A program made the translations under genes and the position numbers. The notes under the pieces were generated by a model, which searched no databases, was not told the origin of the DNA, and was given only the letters and a program-made list of their open reading frames with translations. 36,882 bases of DNA from Paracoccaceae bacterium (GTDB lineage Bacteria > Pseudomonadota > Alphaproteobacteria > Rhodobacterales > Rhodobacteraceae): positions 1 through 36,882 of the forward strand of contig JAOTXT010000043.1 of NCBI GenBank assembly GCA_029862205.1, in the 5' to 3' direction. This document shows, piece by piece, positions 1 to 8,437 of this stretch (the stretch's first letter is position 1; the number at the start of each line of letters is the position of its first letter).

Positions 1-568
1 CACCGACACCGTGAAAGATCTCGGGCTCCAAGACCTCGAAGCCCAAATATCTGAACGGAAATAGTATCGGCCAAAGATGCAGTCGGGTGTCTCCTTCTCG
101 TCCGTTATGAGCGCAACTTTTTTCGCTCGCACCGGTGGTCACGCAGGCGAGCATTCTCTTTCCCGCGCATATCCCAGTGTCGTAGCGCATAGCGCTCCGG
201 TACATGTGGCCATAGACGAAAACACGATCCATCCAGCCCTTAAAGATCGCCGGTGGCCCAAACCACCAGAGCGGGAAGTGAACGACCAGCAAATCGCAGT
301 CCAGCAAACGCCGCGTTTCCAGAGTTACTTCTGGTGGCAAAGTTGCCTTCTCGGCGTTGAAACGCTGTTCGGTCTGGGCATGAAATACCTCGGCATCCTT
401 GCGGGACTTGTAATGGTGCGGCCCCTCCCGCGGATCGAAATCCATGGCGTAGAGGTCAGAAAGCGTGCTCTGCCATCCGACGGCCCCGAGTGCTCGCTGC
501 GAAATGCCCGACAAATGGGCGTTGAATGATTTCGATTCTGGGTGCGCCAGAACGATATGGGCCTTCAT
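1..568 (-). CDS. NAD(P)H:quinone oxidoreductase, flavodoxin-like fold (partial)
   Basis: The minus strand is open from an ATG at 568 to the left edge of the window, so 189 residues are visible and the C-terminus is missing. The N-terminus (MKAHIVLAHPESKSFNAHL) is the first beta strand and phosphate-binding loop of the flavodoxin-like NQO1/MdaB family. Around residues 100-115 the segment LLVVHFPLWWFGPPAIFKGW is the typical flavin-contact loop of these two-electron quinone reductases. A VYGHMY segment and a CVTTGAS loop follow at the expected places. Members are cytosolic FAD or FMN enzymes that reduce quinones or drugs with NAD(P)H. A GAGG lies about 9 nt before the ATG. The gene diverges from the MFS exporter, which could suggest a shared response to a toxic or redox-active compound, but this is inference. 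Confidence 0.85.
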   Translation of the reverse strand, partial: MKAHIVLAHPESKSFNAHLSGISQRALGAVGWQSTLSDLYAMDFDPREGPHHYKSRKDAEVFHAQTEQRFNAEKATLPPEVTLETRRLLDCDLLVVHFPLWWFGPPAIFKGWMDRVFVYGHMYRSAMRYDTGICAGKRMLACVTTGASEKSCAHNGREGDTRLHLWPILFPFRYLGFEVLEPEIFHGVG

Positions 569-781
569 TTGCGTTTGCCTCGTCGCAACATGATCTAGGA
601 CTTAATGTGCCTGCTCTGTCAGAGGGCATTTGTCAAAGCCGCCCTTTGGCACAAAGCTGACCTATGTGTGTCGGCGATCCATGTCCGCTAACGAGATCGA
701 AGCGGGCAACTTCAAACTGAGACGCTACCCAATCAGAGCCCAGCTTGACCGCGCCCATCGCGCTCCCTACTGACCCAATGG
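569..781. other. Divergent intergenic region between quinone reductase and MFS genes
   Basis: This 213-base space must hold the promoters of both divergent genes. It is visibly more AT-rich than the genes around it. I see no clean operator palindrome, no RNA gene and no convincing small ORF in it. Confidence 0.4.
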
Positions 782-1978
782 ATGCTCCCCACCCCCGCCA
801 CCACGCCGCCCCGGCTCCCCACCCTGATCCTGCTGACCGCGTTCTCGACGCTGTCGCTCAACATGTTCCTGCCCTCGCTTGGCAGCATCGCGGCGGATTT
901 CCGGGCGGATTACGCGCTGGTGAATGTCTCGATCGCGGGGTACCTGGCGGTGACTTCCATCCTGCAACTGGTGATCGGCCCGCTTTCGGACCGCTATGGG
1001 CGGCGCCCGGTAATGTTGGGGGCCATTGTTATCTTCGTTTTCGCCTCGCTGGGTTGCGTGCTGGCGCGCGACATCTGGACCTTCCTGGCCTTCCGTATGG
1101 TCCAGGGGGTGATCATCGCCGGCGCCGCGCTGTCGCCCGCGATGATCCGGGACACAGCACCCGAGCGCGAGGCTGCGAGCCTGCTCGGTTACGTTACCAT
1201 GGCGATGGCAATGGCACCGATGCTGGCGCCCATGCTGGGCGGCGCGCTGGACGAGCTCTTCGGTTGGCGCGCCAGCTTCGTTTTCTTCGTCGCCAGCGGG
1301 ATCGCTGCCTTTGGGCTCGCCTGGACCGACATGGGCGAGACCAACCGCTCGCCGTCCGAGACCTTCACCAAACAGTTCCGGGACTACCCGGCGCTTTTCG
1401 GTTCGCGGCGGTTTTGGGGGTATGCGCTGTCGATGTCCTTCTCGGTCGGCGCTTTCTACTGTTTCCTCAGCGGCGCGCCCCTGGTGGCCCAATCGGCGCT
1501 TGCGATCAAACCGGCCATGCTGGGCTTCCTGCTGGGCACGATCACCGCTGGCTTCGCGTTCGGCAGCTTCCTCTCGGGCCGATATGCGGCGCGGTTCGGG
1601 TTGACCGCGATGATGCTGGCAGGGCGCGCGGTCGCCTGTGGCGGGTTGCTGCTGGGCCTGGGGCTTTACTGGGCGGGATCGGTGAACCTGCTCTCGTTCT
1701 TCGGCACCACGATCTTCGTCGGGCTCGGCAATGGGCTGACCGTGCCCTCCAGCAATGTGGGCGCCATGTCGGTCAGGCCGCACCTGGCGGGCAGCGCCGC
1801 GGGTCTGGCGGGCGCGATGACCGTGGGCGGCGGGGCGCTTTTGACATCGTTCACCGGTTGGGCACTGACGCCGCAGAACGCGATCTGGGCGTTGCTGACG
1901 ATCATGCTGGCGTCCTCGGCCGCCGCCGGGATCGCGGCATTGTCGGTCCTCGCCATAGACCGATCGGAGGGACGCTAA
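782..1978 (+). CDS. MFS transporter, Bcr/CflA drug-resistance family
   Basis: The protein has 398 residues, the usual size for the Bcr/CflA branch of the major facilitator superfamily, and about 12 hydrophobic segments. Major-facilitator motif A is clear in the loop after helix 2 at residues 66-76 (GPLSDRYGRRP). A proline/glycine-rich antiporter-type motif C lies near residues 144-154 (MAPMLAPMLGG). Members export drugs such as bicyclomycin, chloramphenicol or sulfonamides, or small metabolites, across the inner membrane using the proton gradient. The substrate cannot be deduced here. I chose the ATG at 782; an overlapping ATG at 778 is in another frame. The stop codon overlaps tail-to-tail with the stop of the convergent DUF6064 gene through the shared tetranucleotide CTAA. 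Confidence 0.9.
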   Translation: MLPTPATTPPRLPTLILLTAFSTLSLNMFLPSLGSIAADFRADYALVNVSIAGYLAVTSILQLVIGPLSDRYGRRPVMLGAIVIFVFASLGCVLARDIWTFLAFRMVQGVIIAGAALSPAMIRDTAPEREAASLLGYVTMAMAMAPMLAPMLGGALDELFGWRASFVFFVASGIAAFGLAWTDMGETNRSPSETFTKQFRDYPALFGSRRFWGYALSMSFSVGAFYCFLSGAPLVAQSALAIKPAMLGFLLGTITAGFAFGSFLSGRYAARFGLTAMMLAGRAVACGGLLLGLGLYWAGSVNLLSFFGTTIFVGLGNGLTVPSSNVGAMSVRPHLAGSAAGLAGAMTVGGGALLTSFTGWALTPQNAIWALLTIMLASSAAAGIAALSVLAIDRSEGR

Positions 1979-2646
1979 ACGCGGGCCGGCCGCCGAAGGA
2001 GCAGCCCCCCAAGCGCCAAGGCCAAAGCGGCGATTAGAACCCAAGCCTCTGGTGCCCCGAGCGCAATCAGGGTCAGCGCGCTCACCGCGACCCAGGCCAG
2101 TGGAATGATCGACAAGGCCATAGCGGTGAGCCCATGCGGCGCCAGCGCCGCGAGGCCGAGCGTCGCCAGCGCGGTCGGATCCGGGTGAATGCCGAAGACC
2201 TCGGCCCCAGCCACCGGTCGGCCGCTCACCATCGCTACCATTGGATAGAGCGCGACCGCCGCAACGGCCAGCCCGAGATCGATGCGCCGTGCCGGCCCGG
2301 GCGCGCCGAGGCCAAGGCCCCCGCCGATTACGCCGAATACCAGCAACAACGCCGCTTGGACCATGAACGCCCACATGAACCCCTCCCCGGCCCAATTGAG
2401 CGCCGCATATTCGGTGCCGACGAAACGCCATCCGACCCAAGCCCAAACGACCGCGAGCAGGCAGGCAACGGCCCGGCCTGACCAAGGGAACGGTCGGACC
2501 GTCAAAAAGATTGCCACTGCGCCGAGGGCGAAGGCCGCAAGGTGCAGCGGCCAAACCTCGCGGCTGTAATTCTCGATCAACCGCCAATAGGCCTCGGCCG
2601 AGAAGGGCACGAAATCGGCAATCGCATAGTCGAGCCAGCCGGTCAT
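1975..2646 (-). CDS. DUF6064 family integral membrane protein
   Basis: The 223-residue protein has about seven hydrophobic segments. A conserved aqueous stretch near the middle (VFGIHPDPTALATLGL) recalls DUF6064-type membrane proteins, whose function is unknown. The N-terminal part (WRLIENYSREVWPLHLAAF) also fits that group. The start codon overlaps the stop of the upstream aldo/keto reductase by four bases (ATGA), so the two genes are translationally coupled and presumably co-expressed. It could be a membrane partner for the exported reductase, but nothing in the sequence shows a redox cofactor site. Family assignment is from memory of the conserved motif. Confidence 0.75.
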   Translation of the reverse strand: MTGWLDYAIADFVPFSAEAYWRLIENYSREVWPLHLAAFALGAVAIFLTVRPFPWSGRAVACLLAVVWAWVGWRFVGTEYAALNWAGEGFMWAFMVQAALLLVFGVIGGGLGLGAPGPARRIDLGLAVAAVALYPMVAMVSGRPVAGAEVFGIHPDPTALATLGLAALAPHGLTAMALSIIPLAWVAVSALTLIALGAPEAWVLIAALALALGGLLLRRPARV

Positions 2647-3539
2647 ATGGCCCGGTCAACGTCTCGTGCGATCCGCTCGCGCAAGGCCGCGTCAGGCATC
2701 GGCCCCAAGGCCGCCGCCTTGTTCTCCCGCACATGATCGACCCGGGTTGTCGCCGGGATCGCCACCGTCACCGCGGGATGGGCGAGAATGAATTTGATCA
2801 ATGCCTGCGCCCAAGACGTCACGCCGATCTCGGCCGCCCATCCGGGCAGGGGCGCATTGCGCAACCGCTCGGGCAAGGCACCGCGGCGGAAGGGCCGGTT
2901 GACGATGACCGCCATCCCACGGTCCCGCGCCAGCGGCAGCAGCCGCGTTTCGATCTCGCGATCAACGGCGTTGAGCGTAAGCTGCACGAAATCCAGAGGA
3001 TGGGCCTTCATGACCGCCTCGAAATCGCGATGGCGCCGGCCATGGGAGGTGGTGATGCCCACATACCGCACCAGGCCCGCCGCCTTCATCTCGGAGAGCC
3101 TCGGCAGGTGTGAGCGCCAGGCGACCAGGTTGTGGACCTGCAGCAAGTCGAACTGCTCCACCCCCCAGTTGCGGCGCGTCGCCTCGATCTGCGCGTCCCC
3201 GTCCACGGCGCGGGTCCAGACCTTGTCGGCTGAGAACAGGGCCGCCGGATAGCCGAGCCGTGCGAGGCCGTCGCCGATGACCTCCTGGGACGAACCATAC
3301 ATGGGCGAGGAGTCGATCATGCCCCCACCCTCCTCGAAGAAAGCCGCGATCACAGCGGCGCTGCGGCCGCGCAGTACCGGGTCGTTTCCGACATTGAAGG
3401 TGATCCAGCTTCCCAGGCCGATGGCGGGAATCGCTTCGCCGGTCGAGGGAATCGGGCGATGCCCATCTTCCCCCGCCCGCAGGCGGATCGGCAGTGCCAT
3501 GCCGGCCAGGCCCCCCAGGATATGCCGGCGCGTAATCAT
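2643..3539 (-). CDS. Tat-exported aldo/keto reductase
   Basis: This is a 298-residue member of the aldo/keto reductase superfamily. The catalytic tetrad is recognisable: Asp76 and Tyr81 (DSSPMYG), Lys106 (FSADKVW) and His136 (LQVHNL). The start was placed at the ATG at 3539 because the protein then begins MITRRHILGGLAGMALP, a twin-arginine signal. An upstream in-frame start would bury this signal in 52 unlikely residues. The enzyme is therefore probably exported folded to the periplasm with its nicotinamide cofactor, or the Tat-like leader is retained without export. Substrates of such Tat-tagged reductases are mostly unknown. The gene lies 41 nt after the gamma-glutamyltransferase-like gene and overlaps the DUF6064 gene by four bases, so the three may form one operon. 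Confidence 0.85.
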   Translation of the reverse strand: MITRRHILGGLAGMALPIRLRAGEDGHRPIPSTGEAIPAIGLGSWITFNVGNDPVLRGRSAAVIAAFFEEGGGMIDSSPMYGSSQEVIGDGLARLGYPAALFSADKVWTRAVDGDAQIEATRRNWGVEQFDLLQVHNLVAWRSHLPRLSEMKAAGLVRYVGITTSHGRRHRDFEAVMKAHPLDFVQLTLNAVDREIETRLLPLARDRGMAVIVNRPFRRGALPERLRNAPLPGWAAEIGVTSWAQALIKFILAHPAVTVAIPATTRVDHVRENKAAALGPMPDAALRERIARDVDRAI

Positions 3540-3580
3540 CCCAGGAATATAGACAGGCTGAACGGTTCGGCCAAACGCCG

Positions 3581-5104
3581 TTAGCGTGTGATCCCGACAC
3601 CCGCGCGGCGCGGATCGCCGGCGGCGCGCATCCCGCCCTGCCCATCGCGCATCGCCGCATGGACCCCGCCATAGAACATCGAGCGTTCGGCCCATCCCTT
3701 GGCCTGCGGGAAGGCTTCCAGGACGCCCACGCGATCCTCCTCGGCCAGATCGCTCAGCTCGAAATCGACCGCGGGCGGGTCGCCCGCCTCCACATGCAGC
3801 CGCGGCGCTTCGACCGCCTCGCTCAGCGGCATATCGAGATCGATCAGGTTGACCAGAACCTGCGCCAGCGCCGTGCGGATCCGGTTCGAGCCGCCCGAGC
3901 CCAGCATCGCCAGGCTCCCGTCGGCCCAGGCGGCCGCCATCGGGGTCATCATCGAGGAGAGCCGCTTATCCGGCGCCCAGCTGTGCCAGCCGCCGGGCAC
4001 CAGATCCGCCTCGCCCAGCATGTTATTCGGCATGATCCCGGTGCCGGGGATGATCGCGCCGTTGCCCTCGCCGTTCGACAGCGTTAGGGCGACGCCCATG
4101 CCATCGCCGTCGATGACCGAGATATGGGTGGTGCCCCGGGTCGCGGGCGCGTGGTCCCGTACCTCGCCCCGGTAGCGCGCGACGAGGTCCGGCGACAGCA
4201 GCTTCAACGCGCCACCCTCCGGATCGGCCACAAGCCCCGCCTCGACCCGCGCGCGTGTCGTGGCCTCGAAGGCATGGGCTCGCTCGGCTGCCCGGGCGCC
4301 GCTGCCCATAAGTTCCAGTGCGAAGGCGACCAGCATCCCGCCCAGCGCCGGCGGCGGATTGACCGCGATCCGCACATTGCGCCGGGTGATCTCGACGGGC
4401 TTGCGCCACTGGGGCGCATAGGCGCTGAGATCATCCCGGGTCAGGTGCCCGCCCTGCCCGGCCATTGCCAGCAGCCCGGCGGCGACCTCGCCCTCGGTGA
4501 CGAAGCGCGCGCCCTCGTGCCCGAAGACCTCCAGCACGTCAGCGAAGTCCGGGTTGCGGGAGAGCGCCCCGCCCGGCAGCGGCTTGCCGTCCTCGCCACA
4601 CATCAGCGCGCGTGACTCGGGCGTCGCCTCCAGGATCGGCGCAATGATCCGGCCAAGGCTCGCCTGGAACCCGGTGACGGTGACGCCCTCGCGCGCGGCC
4701 CGCACCGCCGGGGCGGCCAGATCGGTCAACGGCATCCTGCCGAAGCGCTCATGCGCCTCTGCCAGACCAGGCGCCAGGCCGGGGGTCGCGATGGCGCCGG
4801 CGCCGATATGAAACTCCTGGGTGGTCTCCCCGAAATCCGCCTGAATGGCGTGGAAATCGAGATCGTCCTCGCCGAGCTTGCGCTTCGGGGCCTGAACGAA
4901 ACAGTCGAGCAGCGCTGGTGCGCCTTGCGCGGGCTGGATCATCAGGAACCCGCCGCCCAAGAGCCCGGCCAGGACCGGCTCGGCCACGCAGGCCATCAGC
5001 GCGCCCGCGATCGCGGCGTCCACCGCAGTGCCGCCCGAACGCAGCACGTCCGCGCAGGCGGCGGCGGTCAGGTCATGGCCAGCGGCGACGGCGAACTTGG
5101 TCAT
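3581..5104 (-). CDS. Gamma-glutamyltransferase family protein
   Basis: The 507-residue protein has the N-terminal nucleophile hydrolase layout of gamma-glutamyltranspeptidases. The N-terminus (ASN/GHDLTAAACADVLRSGGTAVDAA type) and the GLLGGGF motif near residue 50 are typical. The self-cleavage and catalytic threonine should be Thr325 in RGTTHISVID, which matches the TTH start of the small subunit in the E. coli enzyme. A GSGGSNRIRTA motif follows. Family members hydrolyse or transfer gamma-glutamyl groups of glutathione and related compounds. Unlike E. coli GGT, there is no N-terminal signal peptide, so this form is probably cytoplasmic and may act on another amide. The 150-base space upstream separates it from the divergent VOC gene. 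Confidence 0.88.
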   Translation of the reverse strand: MTKFAVAAGHDLTAAACADVLRSGGTAVDAAIAGALMACVAEPVLAGLLGGGFLMIQPAQGAPALLDCFVQAPKRKLGEDDLDFHAIQADFGETTQEFHIGAGAIATPGLAPGLAEAHERFGRMPLTDLAAPAVRAAREGVTVTGFQASLGRIIAPILEATPESRALMCGEDGKPLPGGALSRNPDFADVLEVFGHEGARFVTEGEVAAGLLAMAGQGGHLTRDDLSAYAPQWRKPVEITRRNVRIAVNPPPALGGMLVAFALELMGSGARAAERAHAFEATTRARVEAGLVADPEGGALKLLSPDLVARYRGEVRDHAPATRGTTHISVIDGDGMGVALTLSNGEGNGAIIPGTGIMPNNMLGEADLVPGGWHSWAPDKRLSSMMTPMAAAWADGSLAMLGSGGSNRIRTALAQVLVNLIDLDMPLSEAVEAPRLHVEAGDPPAVDFELSDLAEEDRVGVLEAFPQAKGWAERSMFYGGVHAAMRDGQGGMRAAGDPRRAGVGITR

Positions 5105-5254
5105 GGGCTTCGACTAACCCGGCCATCCGATCGGTGCAATCCGGGTGCCTGGCGGTTAGGTGGTCAAATTTGTCCGCCCTACCATCGCCGCCCAGCATTG
5201 GAATCGGCGCCCAGTGCGCTAGCCTCCCAACCAGAGCCAACGACGGAGGCCCCA

Positions 5255-5716
5255 ATGACCCAGTGCAAACCCCGCCTGATCGGCATTAACCATGTGGCGC
5301 TCGAAGTGGGCGACGTGGACGAGGCGCTGGCCTTCTACGGCCAGTTCTTCGAGTTCGAGCTGCGCGGACGTCATGGCGACGAGATGGCCTTCATCGATCT
5401 CGGCGACCAGTTCATCGCGCTCAGCCGCGGCCGCCACCAGGACCCGGACCGCGACCGCCATTTCGGCCTGGTGGTGGATGACCGGGAGGGATTGCGGGCG
5501 AAGTTGGAGGCGGCGGGGGTAACGCTCACCTCGGAAAAACGCCTCGACTTCCTCGACCCCTGGGGCAACCAGATCGAGGTGGTTCCTTACGTGGACATCC
5601 AGTTCCTGAAGGATCGCGCGGTGCTGGACGCGATGGGCAAGCCGGGCCTCCTAAAGACGGAAAAGGCGAAGGGAGAGTTGCGCGAGAAGGGGGTCGAGCC
5701 GCCAGCGAATGCGTAG
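5255..5716 (+). CDS. VOC (glyoxalase/bleomycin-resistance) superfamily protein
   Basis: The 153-residue protein shows the beta-alpha-beta-beta-beta modules of the vicinal oxygen chelate fold. The first begins IGINHVALEVGDVDEALAFY, and the second has RHFGLVVDDREGLRAKLEAAG followed by DPWGNQIEVVPY. His13, the His of the RHFGLVV strand and the Glu of QIEVV sit where metal ligands lie in the superfamily. The reaction is not predictable because the family includes glyoxalases, dioxygenases and resistance proteins. An AT-free reading frame continues far upstream, but the start at 5255 is set by the ribosome-binding site GGAGG at 5244-5248. The TAG stop is inside the left end of a palindromic repeat element. 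Confidence 0.85.
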   Translation: MTQCKPRLIGINHVALEVGDVDEALAFYGQFFEFELRGRHGDEMAFIDLGDQFIALSRGRHQDPDRDRHFGLVVDDREGLRAKLEAAGVTLTSEKRLDFLDPWGNQIEVVPYVDIQFLKDRAVLDAMGKPGLLKTEKAKGELREKGVEPPANA

Positions 5717-5782
5717 GGTGGGTTTGCAACCCACCTTTCGTGCCATCTGGTCAAGGGACGGTGGGTTGAAAACCCACCCTAC
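5713..5782. repeat. Paired-palindrome intergenic element, GTAGGGTG type (copy 1)
   Basis: The element starts GTAGGGTG and ends CACCCTAC. Its left arm (5713-5735) and right arm (5760-5782) are 23 bases each and are reverse complements except at one position. Each arm is itself a small hairpin (GGTGGGTT paired with AACCCACC). The spacer is 24 bases. It fills the space between the convergent VOC and pckA genes and overlaps the VOC stop codon, so it could terminate transcription from both sides. The layout resembles REP/BIME-type non-autonomous elements. A second copy of the same type lies at 18842-18902. Confidence 0.85.
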
Positions 5783-5787
5783 CGAGA

Positions 5788-7392
5788 TCACGCCGCCGTC
5801 GGCGCCGCGGCTTTCACGTCCTCGCCCACATGCGGCTCGTATTGTTCGAAGTTCTTGACGAACATGGCGACCAGTTCGGCGGCCTGGCGGTCATAGGCCG
5901 CCGGATCGGCCCAGGTACGGCGCGGGTCGAGCAACGCCTCGTCCACGCCCGGCACCGAGACCGGCACCTGAAAGCCGAAATTCGCGTCTTCGCGGAACTC
6001 GACCCCGGCTAGCGAGCCATTCAGGGCCGCCGTCAGCAGCGCCCGGGTCGCCTTGATCGGCATCCGTGAGCCCGTTCCATAGGCCCCGCCGGTCCAGCCC
6101 GTGTTCACCAACCAGCAGGCCGCGCCGTGCTGGGCGATCTTGTCGCGCAGGAGCGCGCCATAGACCTCGGGCCTCCGCGTCATGAAAGGCGCGCCGAAGC
6201 AGGTCGAGAAGGTCGGCTGGGCCGTGTTCACCCCCTTCTCGGTCCCCGCCATCTTCGCGGTAAACCCGGTCAGGAAATGATACATCGCCTGCGCCGGCGT
6301 CAGCTTCGCAATCGGCGGCAGCACCCCGAAGGCGTCGCAGGTCAGCATGACGATGTTCTTCGGCACGCCGGCGCGCCCGGTCTCGGAGGCGTTGGCGATG
6401 TAGTGCAGCGGATAGGCGCAGCGCATGTTGGTCGTCAGGCTGTCATCCTCGAAATCCAACTCCCGCGTATGCGGGTCGTAGACCATGTTCTCGATCACGG
6501 TCGCGAACATCGAGGTGGTCTTGTAGATCTCGGGCTCGGCCTCGGGGCTTAAATTGATCGTCTTGGCGTAGCACCCGCCCTCGAAGTTGAAGATGCCCTG
6601 ATCAGTCCAGCCATGCTCGTCATCGCCCAGAAGCGTGCGCTCGGGGTCCGCGCTCAGCGTCGTCTTTCCAGTGCCCGACAGCCCGAAGAAGATCGCACTG
6701 TCCGACGGGTCGCCCTTCGTATGATTGGCCGAGCAATGCATCGGCATCACGCCCTTGGCCGGCAGCAGGAAGTTCAGGATCGAGAAGACCGACTTCTTGT
6801 TCTCGCCCGCATAGGACGTGTCGCCGATCAGCACCATGCGCCGCTCGAACGAGACCGCGATGATGGTCTCGGAGCGGCAACCGTGGCGGGCCGGGTCCGC
6901 CTTGAAGGTCGGGCAATTGACGATGGTGAATTCAGGGACAAAGCCCACCAGTTCCGCGGCCTCGGGCCGGCGCAGCATGTGGCGGATGAAAAGCCCGTGC
7001 CAAGCGAGTTCGTTGACCAGCCGCACGTTCAGCCGGTGCGCCGGATCCGCGCCCGCATAGAGGTCCTGGACGAAGTATTCACCCCCCCGCATGTGCGCGA
7101 ACATGTCCTGACGCAGGCGCTCGAAGGCGTCCGCGTCCATCGGAGTGTTGTTTTCCCACCACACATCGGACTCAACCGACGGCTCGCGGACGACGAATTT
7201 ATCCTTGGGGCTGCGGCCCGTATGTTTGCCGGTATTGCAAAGGAAGGCGCCGCCCAGACCGATCTCGCCCTCGCCCCGGCGCACCGCGGCTTGCAGCAGG
7301 CCGGCTTCGTTCAGATTGTAGTGGATCTTGCTCAGACCCACCATTCCTGCGTCTTCAACGCGCTCATTTGGGTTGAAGAGACCCGCTTCCAT
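5788..7392 (-). CDS. pckA: Phosphoenolpyruvate carboxykinase (ATP)
   Basis: The 534-residue protein matches ATP-dependent PEP carboxykinase along its length. This enzyme converts oxaloacetate and ATP to phosphoenolpyruvate, the entry step of gluconeogenesis. The substrate-binding segment [17 protein letters not shown] is at residues 54-70. The kinase-1a P-loop [11 protein letters not shown] is at 237-247, and the metal/kinase-2 segment LLGDDEHGW is at 254-262. The start at 7392 gives an N-terminus ([20 protein letters not shown]) that aligns with the usual alphaproteobacterial start; the frame remains open upstream but that part is not conserved. It diverges from chvI-chvG, a conserved arrangement in this class, and in rhizobia ChvI/ChvG influences pckA expression. 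Confidence 0.97.
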   Translation of the reverse strand: MEAGLFNPNERVEDAGMVGLSKIHYNLNEAGLLQAAVRRGEGEIGLGGAFLCNTGKHTGRSPKDKFVVREPSVESDVWWENNTPMDADAFERLRQDMFAHMRGGEYFVQDLYAGADPAHRLNVRLVNELAWHGLFIRHMLRRPEAAELVGFVPEFTIVNCPTFKADPARHGCRSETIIAVSFERRMVLIGDTSYAGENKKSVFSILNFLLPAKGVMPMHCSANHTKGDPSDSAIFFGLSGTGKTTLSADPERTLLGDDEHGWTDQGIFNFEGGCYAKTINLSPEAEPEIYKTTSMFATVIENMVYDPHTRELDFEDDSLTTNMRCAYPLHYIANASETGRAGVPKNIVMLTCDAFGVLPPIAKLTPAQAMYHFLTGFTAKMAGTEKGVNTAQPTFSTCFGAPFMTRRPEVYGALLRDKIAQHGAACWLVNTGWTGGAYGTGSRMPIKATRALLTAALNGSLAGVEFREDANFGFQVPVSVPGVDEALLDPRRTWADPAAYDRQAAELVAMFVKNFEQYEPHVGEDVKAAAPTAA

Positions 7393-7727
7393 CCATGCAA
7401 CTCCCAAAATCGCCGATGGACGCCGCCAGCGGCATTTGCACGGCACCGTGACCGGGGAACCACAGCCGAATCCCCCTCGCGCTCCCACCTAAGTGCGCGC
7501 TGTCTATATCAACGGAACCGTTGCGTTCCAACCATGTTCCGGCCTGGAGTGACCCGCTGTCACAGTCAAAACTTCCAAAATGCGGGATTTTCGTGTCTAA
7601 TCGCCACGAAAACGCATTCATACTTTCGCCATGCAAGAATCGCATAGGCGTGTAAACGACAACAAAAGGCCGATAGGCAGAGTGACATACAAGCCGGCGT
7701 ACAGACGCCAGAAACCCGGGAGTGTTC
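7393..7727. promoter_or_regulatory. pckA-chvI divergent promoter region with two inverted repeats
   Basis: This 335-base space separates the two divergent genes and contains no convincing ORF. It holds a perfect inverted repeat TTTTCGTG-N9-CACGAAAA at 7588-7612 and a shorter one GTGAC-N5-GTCAC at 7549-7563. Their lengths and central position suggest binding sites for a dimeric regulator. Which regulator binds, and whether ChvI itself does, cannot be told from sequence. Confidence 0.5.
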
Positions 7728-8429
7728 ATGCCAAGCATCGCTCTGGTCGATGACGACCGCAATATACTTACCTCGGTCTCCATGGTCTTGGAGGCGGAAG
7801 GCTATGATGTGGACACATATACCGACGGTGCTTCGGCGCTTACCGCGCTGACCACCACGCCGCCCGATCTCGCGATCTTCGACATCAAGATGCCGCGGAT
7901 GGATGGGATGGAGCTGTTGCGCCGCCTGCGCCTGAAATCCGACATGCCGGTGATCTTCCTGACCTCGAAGGACGAGGAGATCGACGAGGTGATCGGCCTG
8001 CGCATGGGCGCGGACGACTATGTGCGCAAACCGTTCTCGCAGCGGCTGCTGGTCGAGCGCATTCGCGCCGTGCTGCGCCGCCGCGCAGCGATGGAGGATG
8101 CGAGCCTCGAGCGCCAGGAGTCGGAGAAGGTCATCCGCCGGGGCAAACTGGAGATGGACCCGATGCGCCATTCCTCGGTTTGGGAAGGCCTGCCGGTGAC
8201 GCTGACGGTGACCGAGTTCCTGATCCTGCACGCGCTGGCCCAGCGCCCCGGCTTCGTGAAAAGCCGCGATCAGCTGATGGACGCGGCCTACGATGATCAA
8301 GTCTATGTCGACGACCGTACCATCGACAGCCACATCAAGCGGATCCGCAAAAAGTTCCGCGATGTCGACAACGAATTCAATTCCATCGAAACCCTCTACG
8401 GCGTCGGCTACCGATACCGCGAAGTCTGA
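7728..8429 (+). CDS. chvI: Response regulator ChvI (OmpR/PhoB class)
   Basis: The 233-residue protein consists of a receiver domain followed by a winged-helix DNA-binding domain. The phosphoacceptor is Asp52 ([11 protein letters not shown]), with acidic residues in LVDDD and the conserved Lys in YVRKPF. The DNA-binding part ends with [12 protein letters not shown] and VGYRYRE. The N-terminal segment [19 protein letters not shown] is characteristic of ChvI. The ATG at 7728 was preferred to the GTG at 7722 because GGGAG at 7718-7722 is correctly spaced for it. ChvI with ChvG forms the envelope and acid-stress two-component system of alphaproteobacteria, important for symbiosis or host interaction and for central carbon control. 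Confidence 0.95.
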   Translation: MPSIALVDDDRNILTSVSMVLEAEGYDVDTYTDGASALTALTTTPPDLAIFDIKMPRMDGMELLRRLRLKSDMPVIFLTSKDEEIDEVIGLRMGADDYVRKPFSQRLLVERIRAVLRRRAAMEDASLERQESEKVIRRGKLEMDPMRHSSVWEGLPVTLTVTEFLILHALAQRPGFVKSRDQLMDAAYDDQVYVDDRTIDSHIKRIRKKFRDVDNEFNSIETLYGVGYRYREV

Positions 8430-8437
8430 GGCCTCGC

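Noticed and set aside
745-2037. 430-codon plus-strand frame overlapping the MFS gene
   Set aside because: It is the out-of-frame shadow of the transporter, with no membrane pattern of its own.
767-2734. 655-codon open frame on the minus strand across the MFS and DUF6064 genes
   Set aside because: It runs antisense to one well-supported gene and out of frame with another, is Arg/Gly/Gln-rich with no domain, and results from high-GC codon bias.
4751-5254. Upstream in-frame extension of the VOC gene
   Set aside because: It overlaps the start of the gamma-glutamyltransferase-like gene on the other strand and has no conservation; GGAGG at 5244-5248 sets the start at 5255.
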